Assembly (NCBI GenBank): GCA_002027195.1
Contig: MWJO01000004.1
Span: 1-64,000, forward strand
Reading direction: 5' to 3'
Source: Streptomyces sp. GKU 895
GTDB taxonomy: Bacteria > Actinomycetota > Actinomycetes > Streptomycetales > Streptomycetaceae
Length of the DNA stretch: 64,000 nt
Shown here: positions 7,878 through 15,504 of the stretch, piece after piece
How the letters are laid out: every line of letters begins with the position of its first letter
Numbering within the stretch: the first letter of the stretch is position 1
Position numbers and translations under genes: made by a program
Notes under the pieces: model-generated
The model's input: only the letters and a program-made list of their open reading frames with translations
Database searches by the model: none
Told to the model about the DNA's origin: nothing

Positions 7878-9143
7878 GTGCGGGAGTTCATCGTCGAGGC
7901 GGACGGCGGGTCGCGGGGCAACCCCGGCCCGGCCGGGTACGGCTCGGTCGTCATCGACGTTGCGACGGGCGAGACGCTGGCGGAGCGGGCCGAGTACATC
8001 GGCGTGGCCACGAACAACGTGGCCGAGTACCGGGGGTTGGTGGCCGGCCTGCGTGCCGCCGCCGAGCTCGACCCGTCCGCGTCCGTCCACGTCCGCATGG
8101 ACTCCAAGCTCGTCGTCGAGCAGATGTCGGGCCGCTGGAAGATCAAGCACCCGGACATGAAGCCGCTCGCGATGGAGGCGGCACGGGTGTTCCCGCCGGA
8201 CCGGGTGACGTACGAGTGGATCCCGCGTGAGCGGAACAAGCACGCGGACCGGTTGGCGAACGAGGCGATGGACGCGGGGGCGAAGGGGGAGCGGTGGTCT
8301 GCTTCGACTTCGACGGCGGAGTTGCAGGCGAGGGCTTCTGAGGGGGCGGCTTCGGCCGCTGCTTCTTCTTCTGCCTCTTCGTCTGTCTCTTCTTCTCCCG
8401 GTCGGGCTTCCCGCCGCGGAGCGGCGGAGTCTCTGGGCGGCGGAGCCGCTAAGGCCGATGCTGATGTCCGGGCGGCTCAAACCGTCGCCAGCTCTGGCTG
8501 GGCCCCCGCGGACATGGGAGCGCCGGCGACCTTCGTGCTGCTGCGGCACGGGGAGACGCCGTTGACTCCGCAGAAGCGGTTCTCGGGGAGCGGGGGGACC
8601 GACCCGTCGCTGTCCGAGGTGGGTCAGGAGCAGGCGCGGCTGGTCGGGGAAGCGCTGGCCCGGCGTGGCACCGTACAGGAGATTTTGGCGTCGCCTCTCG
8701 CCCGTACCCGGCAGACCGCGGCCGCCGTGGCCGACCGCCTCGGGCTGGACGTGACCGTCGAGGACGGCCTGCGTGAGACCGACTTCGGGGCGTGGGAGGG
8801 GCTGACCTTCGGTGAGGTGCGGGAGCGGTACCCCGACGACCTGAACCGCTGGCTCTCCGACCCCGACGCCGAACCCACCGGCGGCGGCGAGAGCTTCGCG
8901 GCGACGGCCACCCGTATCGCCGCCACCCGCGACAAGCTGATCGCGACGTACGCGGGCCGAACCGTCCTGCTCGTCACGCACGTCACGCCGATCAAGACGT
9001 TCGTACGCCTTGCTCTCGGTGCCCCGCCGGAGTCCCTGTTCCGCATGGAACTGAGCGCGGCGTCACTGTCGGCGGTGGCGTACTACGCAGACGGCAACGC
9101 CAGCGTCCGCCTCTTCAACGACACGTCCCACCTGCGTCCCTGA
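7878..9143 (+). CDS. Bifunctional RNase HI / CobC-like acid phosphatase
   Basis: This is a 421-residue two-domain enzyme like Rv2228c. The N-terminal RNase HI domain (1-~135) cleaves RNA in RNA-DNA hybrids; acidic residues are seen in EADGGS, NNVAEYRG, RMDSKL and KHADRLANEA. A Ser/Ala-rich linker of about 60 residues follows. The C-terminal histidine phosphatase domain starts with LLRHGETPLT, carrying the RHG catalytic motif, with a late THVTPIK His; it resembles alpha-ribazole phosphatase of cobalamin synthesis. GTG 7878 is preceded by AGGAG overlapping the upstream stop. The gene ends inside the convergent KDPG aldolase gene by 29 bp. Confidence 0.93.
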   Translation: MREFIVEADGGSRGNPGPAGYGSVVIDVATGETLAERAEYIGVATNNVAEYRGLVAGLRAAAELDPSASVHVRMDSKLVVEQMSGRWKIKHPDMKPLAMEAARVFPPDRVTYEWIPRERNKHADRLANEAMDAGAKGERWSASTSTAELQARASEGAASAAASSSASSSVSSSPGRASRRGAAESLGGGAAKADADVRAAQTVASSGWAPADMGAPATFVLLRHGETPLTPQKRFSGSGGTDPSLSEVGQEQARLVGEALARRGTVQEILASPLARTRQTAAAVADRLGLDVTVEDGLRETDFGAWEGLTFGEVRERYPDDLNRWLSDPDAEPTGGGESFAATATRIAATRDKLIATYAGRTVLLVTHVTPIKTFVRLALGAPPESLFRMELSAASLSAVAYYADGNASVRLFNDTSHLRP

Positions 9144-9756
9144 CATCCTTCAGTCCGGCTGCGGCGCGGGCGAGTTCCTCGACCCGCGCCCAGTCCCGGG
9201 CGGCGAGCGCGTCCGCGGGGAGCATCCAAGTCCCGCCCACGCAGCCGACGTTGGGCAGGGAGAGGTAGTCGGGAGCGTTCGCCGGGCCGATCCCGCCCGT
9301 CGGGCAGAACCGCGCCTGCGGCAACGGCCCGGCAAGGGACTTCAGATAGGCCGTACCGCCCGCGGCCTGCGCCGGAAAGAACTTCATCTCCCGCACCCCG
9401 CGCTCAAGCAGCGCGACGACTTCAGAAGCCGTGGACACCCCCGGCAGGAACGGCACCCCGGACGCCCGCATGGCGTCGAGGAGTACGTCCGTCCACCCCG
9501 GGCTCACCAGAAACCGCGCCCCGGCCGCCACCGACGCCGTCACCTGCTCCGGCGTCACGACGGTGCCCGTCCCGACCACGGCCTCCGGAACCTCCGCCGC
9601 GATGGCCCGTACGGCATCCAACGCCGCCGGAGTCCGCAGGGTCACCTCGATCGCGGGCAGCCCCCCGGCGACGAGCGCCCGTGCGAGCGGTACGGCGTCG
9701 ACGGCGTCCTCGAGGACGACAACGGGCACGACGGGGGCGAGATCCAGCACACTCAT
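9115..9756 (-). CDS. eda: KDPG / KHG aldolase (2-dehydro-3-deoxyphosphogluconate aldolase)
   Basis: This is a class I aldolase of 213 residues that splits 2-keto-3-deoxy-6-phosphogluconate to pyruvate and glyceraldehyde-3-phosphate in the Entner-Doudoroff and sugar-acid routes. The catalytic Glu is in IEVTLRT. The Schiff-base Lys is in MKFFPAQAAGG, and the phosphate loop is PTGGIGPANA. ATG 9756 gives MSVLDLAPVVPVVV, the usual family start. It lies 67 bp downstream of yaaA on the same strand, with dyad sequences in the gap that may be an operator. Its 3' end overlaps the convergent RNase HI/phosphatase gene. Confidence 0.92.
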   Translation of the reverse strand: MSVLDLAPVVPVVVLEDAVDAVPLARALVAGGLPAIEVTLRTPAALDAVRAIAAEVPEAVVGTGTVVTPEQVTASVAAGARFLVSPGWTDVLLDAMRASGVPFLPGVSTASEVVALLERGVREMKFFPAQAAGGTAYLKSLAGPLPQARFCPTGGIGPANAPDYLSLPNVGCVGGTWMLPADALAARDWARVEELARAAAGLKDVRDAGGTCR

Positions 9757-9787
9757 GGCGACATCGTGCCGAGGAGGAGCGATGTGC

Positions 9788-9812
9788 GCAACGAACGTTG
9801 CAGAGGATGCAA
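9788..9812. promoter_or_regulatory. Two overlapping dyads upstream of eda, possible operator
   Basis: GCAACG-AA-CGTTGC (9788-9801) is a perfect dyad. It overlaps TTGCA-GAGGA-TGCAA (9798-9812), a second perfect dyad. Both lie 30-55 bp upstream of the aldolase start. TTGCA/TGCAA half-sites are typical of LacI- or GntR-type operators, but the regulator is unknown. Confidence 0.4.
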
Positions 9813-9823
9813 TGGGGTAGAGG

Positions 9824-10606
9824 TCAGTGGACCTCGTCCACCAGTACGTCCAGCGTCCACGCCTTCCCGGCCCCCTTGGGCGGCTCGACCTCGACGACGT
9901 ACCCGAGGTCCCGCAAGGCCTCCACCAACTCGGCAGGCCCCGTCGGCGCGATGCCCGCCGACAGCAGACTCCGCACGATCCGCCCCTTGGTCGCCTTGTT
10001 GAAGTGACTGACCACCTTCCGCGTAGGCGCATGCAGCACCCGCACGCTCGCCGTCCGCCCGGCCACCTCCCCCTTCGGCTTCCATGCGGCGGCGTAAGCG
10101 GAGGACCGCAGATCAAGCACGAGCCCGGCTCCCGCCGCCTCCGGCATGACGTCCGCCATGGGCCCCCGCCAGTGCGCCCCCAGTGCGCCGAGCCCAGGCA
10201 GCTTCACGCCCATGGAGCACCGATACGAGGGGATCTTGTCGCCGATCCCGACGGCCCCCCACAACCCGGAGAACACGAGCAGCTGCCGCCCGGCCCGCCG
10301 CTTCGCGGCGCTGTCGAGGGTGCCGAGCCCGAGCGCGTCGTAGAGCACACCGGTGTAGATCTCCCCGGCAGGCCGCGCTCCGGCCCCCAGCAGCTCGGCG
10401 TTCTTCGCGACCTCGCCCCGCAGCCCCTCGCTCAGCCCGAGCACCTCGCGCGCCTTCTCTTCATCCCCGGCACACAGCTCGACGAGCTCAGCGAGCACGG
10501 CGGACCGCGCCTCGGTCAGCCCCGGCAGCGACAAGGACTCCAGCTTCACGGGGGCGCCACGACCGGAGGAGGCCTTGCCTTCGGACGGCGGCAGCAGGAC
10601 AAGCAC
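9824..10606 (-). CDS. yaaA: YaaA-family peroxide stress protein (UPF0246)
   Basis: This is a 260-residue protein of the YaaA family, which in E. coli limits free iron during peroxide stress and binds unusual DNA structures. Family motifs include LLPPSEGK at the N-terminus, GLWGAVGIGDKIPSYR and MGVKLPG in the middle. A basic segment (VSHFNKATKGRIVR) lies near the C-terminus. The start is taken as GTG 10606, with AAGGAG nine bases upstream. It is divergent from the RNB-domain gene with an 87-bp spacer that must hold both promoters, and may be co-transcribed with eda downstream. Confidence 0.9.
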   Translation of the reverse strand: MLVLLPPSEGKASSGRGAPVKLESLSLPGLTEARSAVLAELVELCAGDEEKAREVLGLSEGLRGEVAKNAELLGAGARPAGEIYTGVLYDALGLGTLDSAAKRRAGRQLLVFSGLWGAVGIGDKIPSYRCSMGVKLPGLGALGAHWRGPMADVMPEAAGAGLVLDLRSSAYAAAWKPKGEVAGRTASVRVLHAPTRKVVSHFNKATKGRIVRSLLSAGIAPTGPAELVEALRDLGYVVEVEPPKGAGKAWTLDVLVDEVH

Positions 10607-10693
10607 GGGTTGGATCTCCTTCACGCCTTCACCTTGAGCTTCGCCATAGCGTACGGCGTGCCACCCCACGCCCTCCGCTCTACGCTCGCTGGT

Positions 10694-12118
10694 ATGCCCC
10701 GCCGCCACATCAGCGTGACCGGCGCCCCCGAAGCCCCTCTCCGGGCCGCCCTCACCGCACTGCGCACGGAACTCGGCGTACCGGACGCCTATCCGCCCGA
10801 GGCCCTGGCCGACGCCGAGCGTCCCCCCGTACTCCCGACGTACGACGCCACCGACATCCCCCTCTTCACCATCGACCCGCCCACGTCCGTCGACCTCGAC
10901 CAGGCGATGCACCTCTCCCGCCGGGGCAGCGGCTACCGCGTCCGGTACGCCATCGCGGACGTCGCAGCGTTCGTCGTACCCGGATCGGCCCTGGACGAGG
11001 AGACTCACCGTCGGGTGATGACCTTGTACTTCCCCGACGAGAAGGTCCCCTTGCACCCGCCCGTGCTGAGCGAGGGCGCGGCCAGCCTGCTCCCGGACCA
11101 GACCCGCCCGGCGGCCCTGTGGACGATCGACCTGGACGCGGAGGGCCGGACGGCGGCGGTGGACGTGCGCCGCGCACTCGTCCGCAGCCGGGCGAAGCTC
11201 GACTACGAGGGCGTGCAGAAGGAGATCGACGGGGGTACGGCGGAGGAGCCACTGGCGCTGCTGAAGGTGATCGGCCGGCTGCGGGAGGAGCTGGAGGTGG
11301 CCCGGGGCGGCATCTCCCTGAACGTCCCCGAGCAGGAGATCGTCGAGCGGGACGGAGGCTATGAGCTGACGTACCGCGCCCCGCTCCCGGCGGACGGCTG
11401 GAACGCCCAGATCTCCCTCCTGACGGGCATGGCGGCGGCGGATCTGATGCTCGCGCACGGCACGGGCGTACTCCGCACGCTCCCCGCCGCCCCCGACGGC
11501 GCCGTCGGCCGCCTGCGCCGCACGGCCCACGCCCTGCACATCGACTGGCCGCACCACGTCTCGTACGCGGCGCTGGTACGGTCGCTCGACCCCCATGACC
11601 CGCACCACGCGGCGTTCTTGCAGGAGTGCACGACGCTGCTGCGGGGCGCGGGTTACACGGTGTTCCGGGACGGGGTTCTTCCTTCGATCACCACCCACGC
11701 GGCGGTGGCGGCGCCGTACGCCCACTGCACGGCCCCCTTGCGCCGCCTGGCCGACCGGTACGCGTCGGAGATCTGCCTGGCGGCGGTGACGGGGGAGGCG
11801 CCGCCGGAGTGGGTGCTGTCGGCGTTGGAGTCGCTCCCGCAGGAGATGACCGAGGGCGGCCGGCGTGCGGGCACGGTCGAGCGGGAGTGCGTGGACATTG
11901 TCGAGGCGGCGCTGTTGAAGGACCGGGTGGGGGAGGTGTTCGACGGGTGCGTGGTGGAGGTGGAGGAGCGGCGGCCGTCGGTGGGGGTGGTGCAGTTGGA
12001 GTCGCCGGCGGTGATCGGACGCATCGACGGAGACGATCTCCCGCTGGGGGAACGCCTGCGCGTCAGACTGCTGCAGGCCGATCCGGGGGCGGCGAAGGTG
12101 CGGTTCGCGCCTGCGTGA
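10694..12118 (+). CDS. RNase II-family (RNB domain) ribonuclease
   Basis: This is a 474-residue 3'-5' exoribonuclease-like protein. The RNB catalytic signature is seen near residue 55-70 as TIDPPTSVDLDQAMHL, in which the usual last Asp of DLDDA is Gln, so activity may be altered. Further conserved parts are AIADVAAFV, TLYFPDEKVPLHPPVLSEG, SLLPDQTRPA and the late TAPLRRLADRY. There is no N-terminal cold-shock domain; a short S1-like tail may be present. This compact form is common in actinobacteria. ATG 10694 follows GCTGGT and has no strong Shine-Dalgarno sequence. Confidence 0.9.
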   Translation: MPRRHISVTGAPEAPLRAALTALRTELGVPDAYPPEALADAERPPVLPTYDATDIPLFTIDPPTSVDLDQAMHLSRRGSGYRVRYAIADVAAFVVPGSALDEETHRRVMTLYFPDEKVPLHPPVLSEGAASLLPDQTRPAALWTIDLDAEGRTAAVDVRRALVRSRAKLDYEGVQKEIDGGTAEEPLALLKVIGRLREELEVARGGISLNVPEQEIVERDGGYELTYRAPLPADGWNAQISLLTGMAAADLMLAHGTGVLRTLPAAPDGAVGRLRRTAHALHIDWPHHVSYAALVRSLDPHDPHHAAFLQECTTLLRGAGYTVFRDGVLPSITTHAAVAAPYAHCTAPLRRLADRYASEICLAAVTGEAPPEWVLSALESLPQEMTEGGRRAGTVERECVDIVEAALLKDRVGEVFDGCVVEVEERRPSVGVVQLESPAVIGRIDGDDLPLGERLRVRLLQADPGAAKVRFAPA

Positions 12119-12149
12119 GGGCGCGGTGTGGGCGCCGATGGGGGGGGTG

Positions 12150-12260
12150 CGGGCGTCGGCGGTGCGGGAGTTCATGGTTGAGGTCATCGCCGTTGGACAG
12201 CCACTCGGGTTCGGGCAGCAGCCCCTGATGGTGGTAGAGCGAGGCAAAGGTCTGGCGTGA
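12150..12260 (-). pseudogene. Possible remnant coding fragment, unidentified
   Basis: Reading the minus strand from 12260, the frame gives RQTFASLYHHQGLLPEPEWL, then SNGDDLNHELPH, with normal Streptomyces codon bias. No start codon is evident, and the frame then runs into an Arg/Pro-rich shadow of the ribonuclease gene. It looks like the tail of a lost protein; the family is not recognised. The rest of the 12118-12381 spacer holds nothing else that I can support. Confidence 0.25.
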
Positions 12261-12381
12261 GTCCGGCGTGCCTGACGGTGGCCGGGATCGTGTGCCACGA
12301 TCGAGGGAACGGTTTCCGATGTCACGGACAGGTGATCAGCCGATGTCCCAGTCTGGCGAGCGACGCAAGGAGGGGCGTGAC

Positions 12382-12960
12382 ATGACTGCCGTGGCCCATG
12401 AGCCGCTCACGCCGGCGGATGTCCTGCTCGAGGGCTTTCTCGCCCTGGAGACGCCGGAGGGTTTCCGGGCTGAGCTGATCGAAGGGGAGATCGTCGTGAC
12501 GCCGCCGCCGGACGGGGACCACGAGGACTACATCGGACTGATCGTGGAACAGGTGCTCCAGCAGTCCCAGACCAAGATGCAGTTCTCGGGCAACAAGGGG
12601 CTGAAGCTGGAGAGCAGAGGCGACTGCCCCAAAGACCGCGTGATCCCGGATGGCACCTTCGCTCCCAGGGAACTGCGGCTGTACCGCGGTGCCGACTCCT
12701 GGATGCCCTGCAAGGGCGTAGCCATGGTCTTGGAGGTGACGTCCAGCAGGCCGAAGGCCGATCGCGAGGCCAAGCGCCGTTGCTACGCCCGTGGTGGCAT
12801 CCCCCTGTACCTGCTGGTTGACCGTGAAGCCTCCTCGATCACGCTCTTCAACGATCCGGAGAAGGACGACTACCGCGAGCAGTGCACCAGGCCTTTCGGT
12901 AAAGCGCTCGCACTCCCCGAGCCCTTCTCCTTCGACCTGGAGACAGCGGACTTTCTCTGA
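12382..12960 (+). CDS. Uma2-family restriction-endonuclease-like protein
   Basis: This is a 192-residue protein of the Uma2 family (PF05685), which has a PD-(D/E)XK nuclease fold and is greatly expanded in Streptomyces. Putative active-site residues are seen in IPDGTF, in LEVTS and in the Lys of DREAKRRCYA. ATG 12382 is supported by AAGGAGGGG a few bases upstream; the open frame extends further 5' but without better signals. It stands alone between the ribonuclease gene and the AraC regulator. Its target and biological role are unknown. Confidence 0.85.
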   Translation: MTAVAHEPLTPADVLLEGFLALETPEGFRAELIEGEIVVTPPPDGDHEDYIGLIVEQVLQQSQTKMQFSGNKGLKLESRGDCPKDRVIPDGTFAPRELRLYRGADSWMPCKGVAMVLEVTSSRPKADREAKRRCYARGGIPLYLLVDREASSITLFNDPEKDDYREQCTRPFGKALALPEPFSFDLETADFL

Positions 12961-13008
12961 ACAGACCGGCGTTGCACCCTGAGGACGACGGAGGACAGGG
13001 GGCGCGGC

Positions 13009-13824
13009 GTGGAACAGGCACTGTGGACTCGGGCGAGGCTGGGCCGCTGCGGCCCACGCCTGGACCTCCTCACGGCCCGCTTCGACAAACACGTCTACGC
13101 CCCCCACGCCCACGACGAGTTCACGGTCGGTGTGTGCGTCGGCGGCTCGGAGATCATCGACTACCGGGGTGGGCACATCCGTACGGGCCCGGGCAGCATC
13201 GTCGTACTGGCACCCGGCGAAGTGCACACGGGAGGCCCGGGAAACGCGACGGACGGTTACGCGTACCGCGCCCTGTACGCGGCGACGCCCCTGCTGGCCG
13301 ACGGCAGCGTCGGCTTCCCCCACTTCCGCGAGCCCCTGATAGACGACCCGGAACTGGCCACGGCCCTCCGCCTGACCCACACGGAACTCAGCGCCTGCCC
13401 CGACCCGCTGGAGGCGGAGTCGAGGCTGCCATGGCTCCTGACGGCACTGGCCCGCCGCCACTCGACGGCACGGGCGACATGCGATGAGGTGCCGGGCGGC
13501 GAAGGAATCGCGCTGCTCATACGCGACCGCTTGGCGGACGAACTGACGGCCCCTCCATCCCTGGCGACGCTGGCCGAGGACGTGGGCCTGTCCCGCTACC
13601 AACTCCTACGGGCCTTCCGTACGACGATGGGCCTGCCCCCGTATGCCTGGCTGGCGCAGTACCGAGTCCACCGAGCCCGGACCCTGCTGGAATCGGGCCT
13701 GCGCCCGGCGGAGGCGGCGGCAGCGGTGGGCTTCGCCGATCAGGCGCACCTCACCCGCTGGTTCCGGCGGGTGCTGGGGGTGACGCCGGCGGCGTACCGC
13801 AACAGCGTTCAAGACGGACGCTGA
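13009..13824 (+). CDS. AraC-family transcriptional regulator
   Basis: This is a 271-residue regulator with an N-terminal cupin/arabinose-binding-like domain (about 1-150, with HAHDEFTVGV and LAPGEVHTG) and a C-terminal double helix-turn-helix (about 170-265) ending in GFADQAHLTRWFRRVLGVTP and AAYR. GTG 13009 is chosen with a GGGGGC stretch upstream. The gene for a DMT-type exporter follows 21 bp after its stop on the same strand. This arrangement is typical of AraC regulators (the AraC-LysE/EamA pairing) that control amino acid or metabolite exporters. Confidence 0.9.
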   Translation: MEQALWTRARLGRCGPRLDLLTARFDKHVYAPHAHDEFTVGVCVGGSEIIDYRGGHIRTGPGSIVVLAPGEVHTGGPGNATDGYAYRALYAATPLLADGSVGFPHFREPLIDDPELATALRLTHTELSACPDPLEAESRLPWLLTALARRHSTARATCDEVPGGEGIALLIRDRLADELTAPPSLATLAEDVGLSRYQLLRAFRTTMGLPPYAWLAQYRVHRARTLLESGLRPAEAAAAVGFADQAHLTRWFRRVLGVTPAAYRNSVQDGR

Positions 13825-13845
13825 CGGCGTGACGAACATGGCGGT

Positions 13846-14774
13846 ATGACTGCACGCGGCTGGTTCCTGTTCTCCCTGATGGGAGTGGTGTGGGGGATCC
13901 CCTACCTGATGATCAAGGTGGCGGTGGAGGCTCCGCTGTCCCCGTCGTTCGTGGTGTTCACGCGGTGTGCGCTGGGGGCGGCGCTGCTGCTGCCGTTCGC
14001 GGCGCGGGGGCTGCCGGCGACGGTCCGGGCCCATTGGAAGCCGCTCCTGGCCTTCGCGTGCATAGAGATCATCGGCCCGTGGTTCACGCTGACGGACGCG
14101 GAGAGGCATCTGTCGAGCTCGACGGCGGGACTGCTGATCGCGGGGGTCCCGATCGTGGGCGTGGCGCTGGCCCGCTTCTTCGGGGCGACGGAGCGGCTGG
14201 GGGCGCGGAGGTGACGGGGCGTGGGGCTGGGCCTGGCGGGGGTCGGGGTCCTGACGGTGCCGCATCTGACCGGGGGAGACGCGCGGTCGATGGCGGAGGT
14301 GCTGGTGACGGTGGTGGGGTACGCGACGGCGCCACTGATAGCGGCACGGTCTTTGGGGGATGTCCCGTCACTGCAGCTCACGGCGTCGTGCCTGGCGCTG
14401 GCGGCGGTGGTGTACGCACCGGCGGCGGGTGCGACGTGGCCGTCGTCGATGCCCTCGACCTCGGTTCTGCTGGCGCTGGCGGGCCTGGGAGTGATCTGCA
14501 CGGCGGTCGCGTTCGTGGCCTTCCTGGAGCTGATCAAGGAGGTGGGTCCGACGCGGTCGACGGTGATCACGTACGTGAACCCGGCGGTGGCGGTGGCGGC
14601 GGGGGGCGCTGTTCCTGGGGGGAGGAGCTGACGGCGGGGGTGGGGGTGGCCTTCGTCCTGATCCTGGCGGGCTCGGTGCTGGCGACGGCGTCTGGAGTCC
14701 GGGGCTCTGGCCGCCCGGTAACATGGTCGACACGGCAGACGAGCCGGGCGGACGGCCGCGTGGAGTCCCCTTGA
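13846..14774 (+). pseudogene. EamA/DMT-family transporter, broken by a stop and two frameshifts
   Basis: This encodes a ten-helix drug/metabolite transporter in pieces. The N-terminal half (MTARGWFLFSLMGVVWG...) ends at an in-frame TGA, 14212-14214, at a position where Trp is usual; the same frame continues past it. Two extra G bases follow in homopolymers near 14600 and 14617, as judged from the expected VAVAAGALFLGEELTAG. The last frame closes at 14774, so the 3' end covers the rnpB promoter and the first bases of rnpB. Three lesions in one gene mean either real decay or poor base calling in G runs. It probably worked with the upstream AraC regulator. Confidence 0.8.
14719..14724 (+). promoter_or_regulatory. 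-10 box of rnpB
   Basis: TAACAT lies eight bases before the inferred 5' end of RNase P RNA (14733). It is embedded in the 3' end of the broken DMT transporter gene. The -35 is not clear. Confidence 0.45.
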
Positions 14775-15157
14775 CGGGGGCTTCCCGAGGAACGTCCGGG
14801 CTCCACAGGGCAGGGTGGTGGCTAACGGCCACCCGGGGTGACCCGCGGGACAGTGCCACAGAAAACAAACCGCCTGGCGCTTCGGTGCCGGGTAAGGGTG
14901 AAACGGTGGTGTAAGAGACCACCAGTGCTCAGGGTGACCTGGGCAGCTAGGTAAACCCCACCTGGAGCAAGGTCAAAAGGGGCCGCCTTCTTGAAAGAGG
15001 GGCGGCTCTGCGGGAACGTTCGAGGGCTGCCCGCCCGAGTTCCCGGGTAGACCGCAGGAGGCCGGCGGCAACGCCGGTCCTAGATGGATGGCCGTCGCCG
15101 AGACGTCCGCGAGGACCCTCGGCACAGAACCCGGCGTATAGCTCGGCTCGTCTGCCG
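14733..15157 (+). ncRNA. rnpB: RNase P RNA, bacterial type A
   Basis: This is the catalytic RNA of ribonuclease P, which matures tRNA 5' ends. The 5' end CGGCAGACGAGCC pairs perfectly with GGCTCGTCTGCCG at 15145-15157 (helix P1). Universally conserved core parts are visible: GAGGAACGTCCGGGCTCCAC near 14788 (P4 and CR I), GGCTAACGGCCACCC, the internal GGGTAAGGGTGAAACGGTG region, and ACAGAACCCGGCGTATAG at the 3' side of P4. The length of about 425 nt is normal for Streptomyces. It is a housekeeping gene at the left edge of the accessory region. Confidence 0.96.
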
Positions 15158-15166
15158 CCAAGGGCT

Positions 15167-15202
15167 CATGACCAGGAAACATACTGGTCATGGATCCTTT
15201 TT
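15167..15202 (+). terminator. Rho-independent terminator of rnpB
   Basis: A perfect 9-bp stem (CATGACCAG at 15167-15175 with CTGGTCATG at 15184-15192) is followed by a T-run at 15198-15202. It starts nine bases after the rnpB 3' end. Confidence 0.85.
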
Positions 15203-15504
15203 GCCGGGGCGCGAGCTTGGTCGAACCCCAGTCCGTACCGGTTCAAACCGGATCTCACGGCTACGAGCGTAGCCACGAAGGTAGCCACTGCGGGCACTCG
15301 TCCTGATCGCTGGGCTGCGGTGATTCTCCGCGCCCTGCAGCCCTGCTTGCCCGAACCCCTGCCACCATCCACCTCCGGAAGGCTGGTGGAGGGTGGCAGG
15401 CGTTCGATGAGGGAGGTCCGGGAGGCCGTTATTCGGACCAGAGCGTGACCGATCCAAGCCTCCCAAGTGTCAACTCCTTGAGATAACCCGCTGCTTCTCG
15501 CCGC
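15203..15504. other. Intergenic boundary between rnpB and the accessory island
   Basis: No gene is supported here. The stretch has a short hairpin CCGGT-TCAA-ACCGG (15238-15251), the repeated 8-mer GTAGCCAC spaced by four bases (about 15270-15289), and a long hairpin at 15358-15400. It is the natural place for a left island junction, but I see no clear attachment site. Confidence 0.4.
15358..15400. terminator. Long hairpin downstream of the SF1 helicase gene
   Basis: A 16-bp stem with one mismatch (15358-15373 with 15385-15400) encloses an 11-base loop. It lies about 100 bp beyond the helicase stop codon on the minus strand and could end transcription from both sides. Confidence 0.6.

Noticed and set aside
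14733..15157. Small open frames in the RNase P RNA region
   Set aside because: They overlap strongly conserved RNA structure and lack ribosome-binding sites.
15238..15251. T-arm-like CCGGTTCAAACCGG, possible tRNA end or att site
   Set aside because: The loop is one base short, no acceptor or anticodon arm is found, and no second copy was noticed at the right end of the island.
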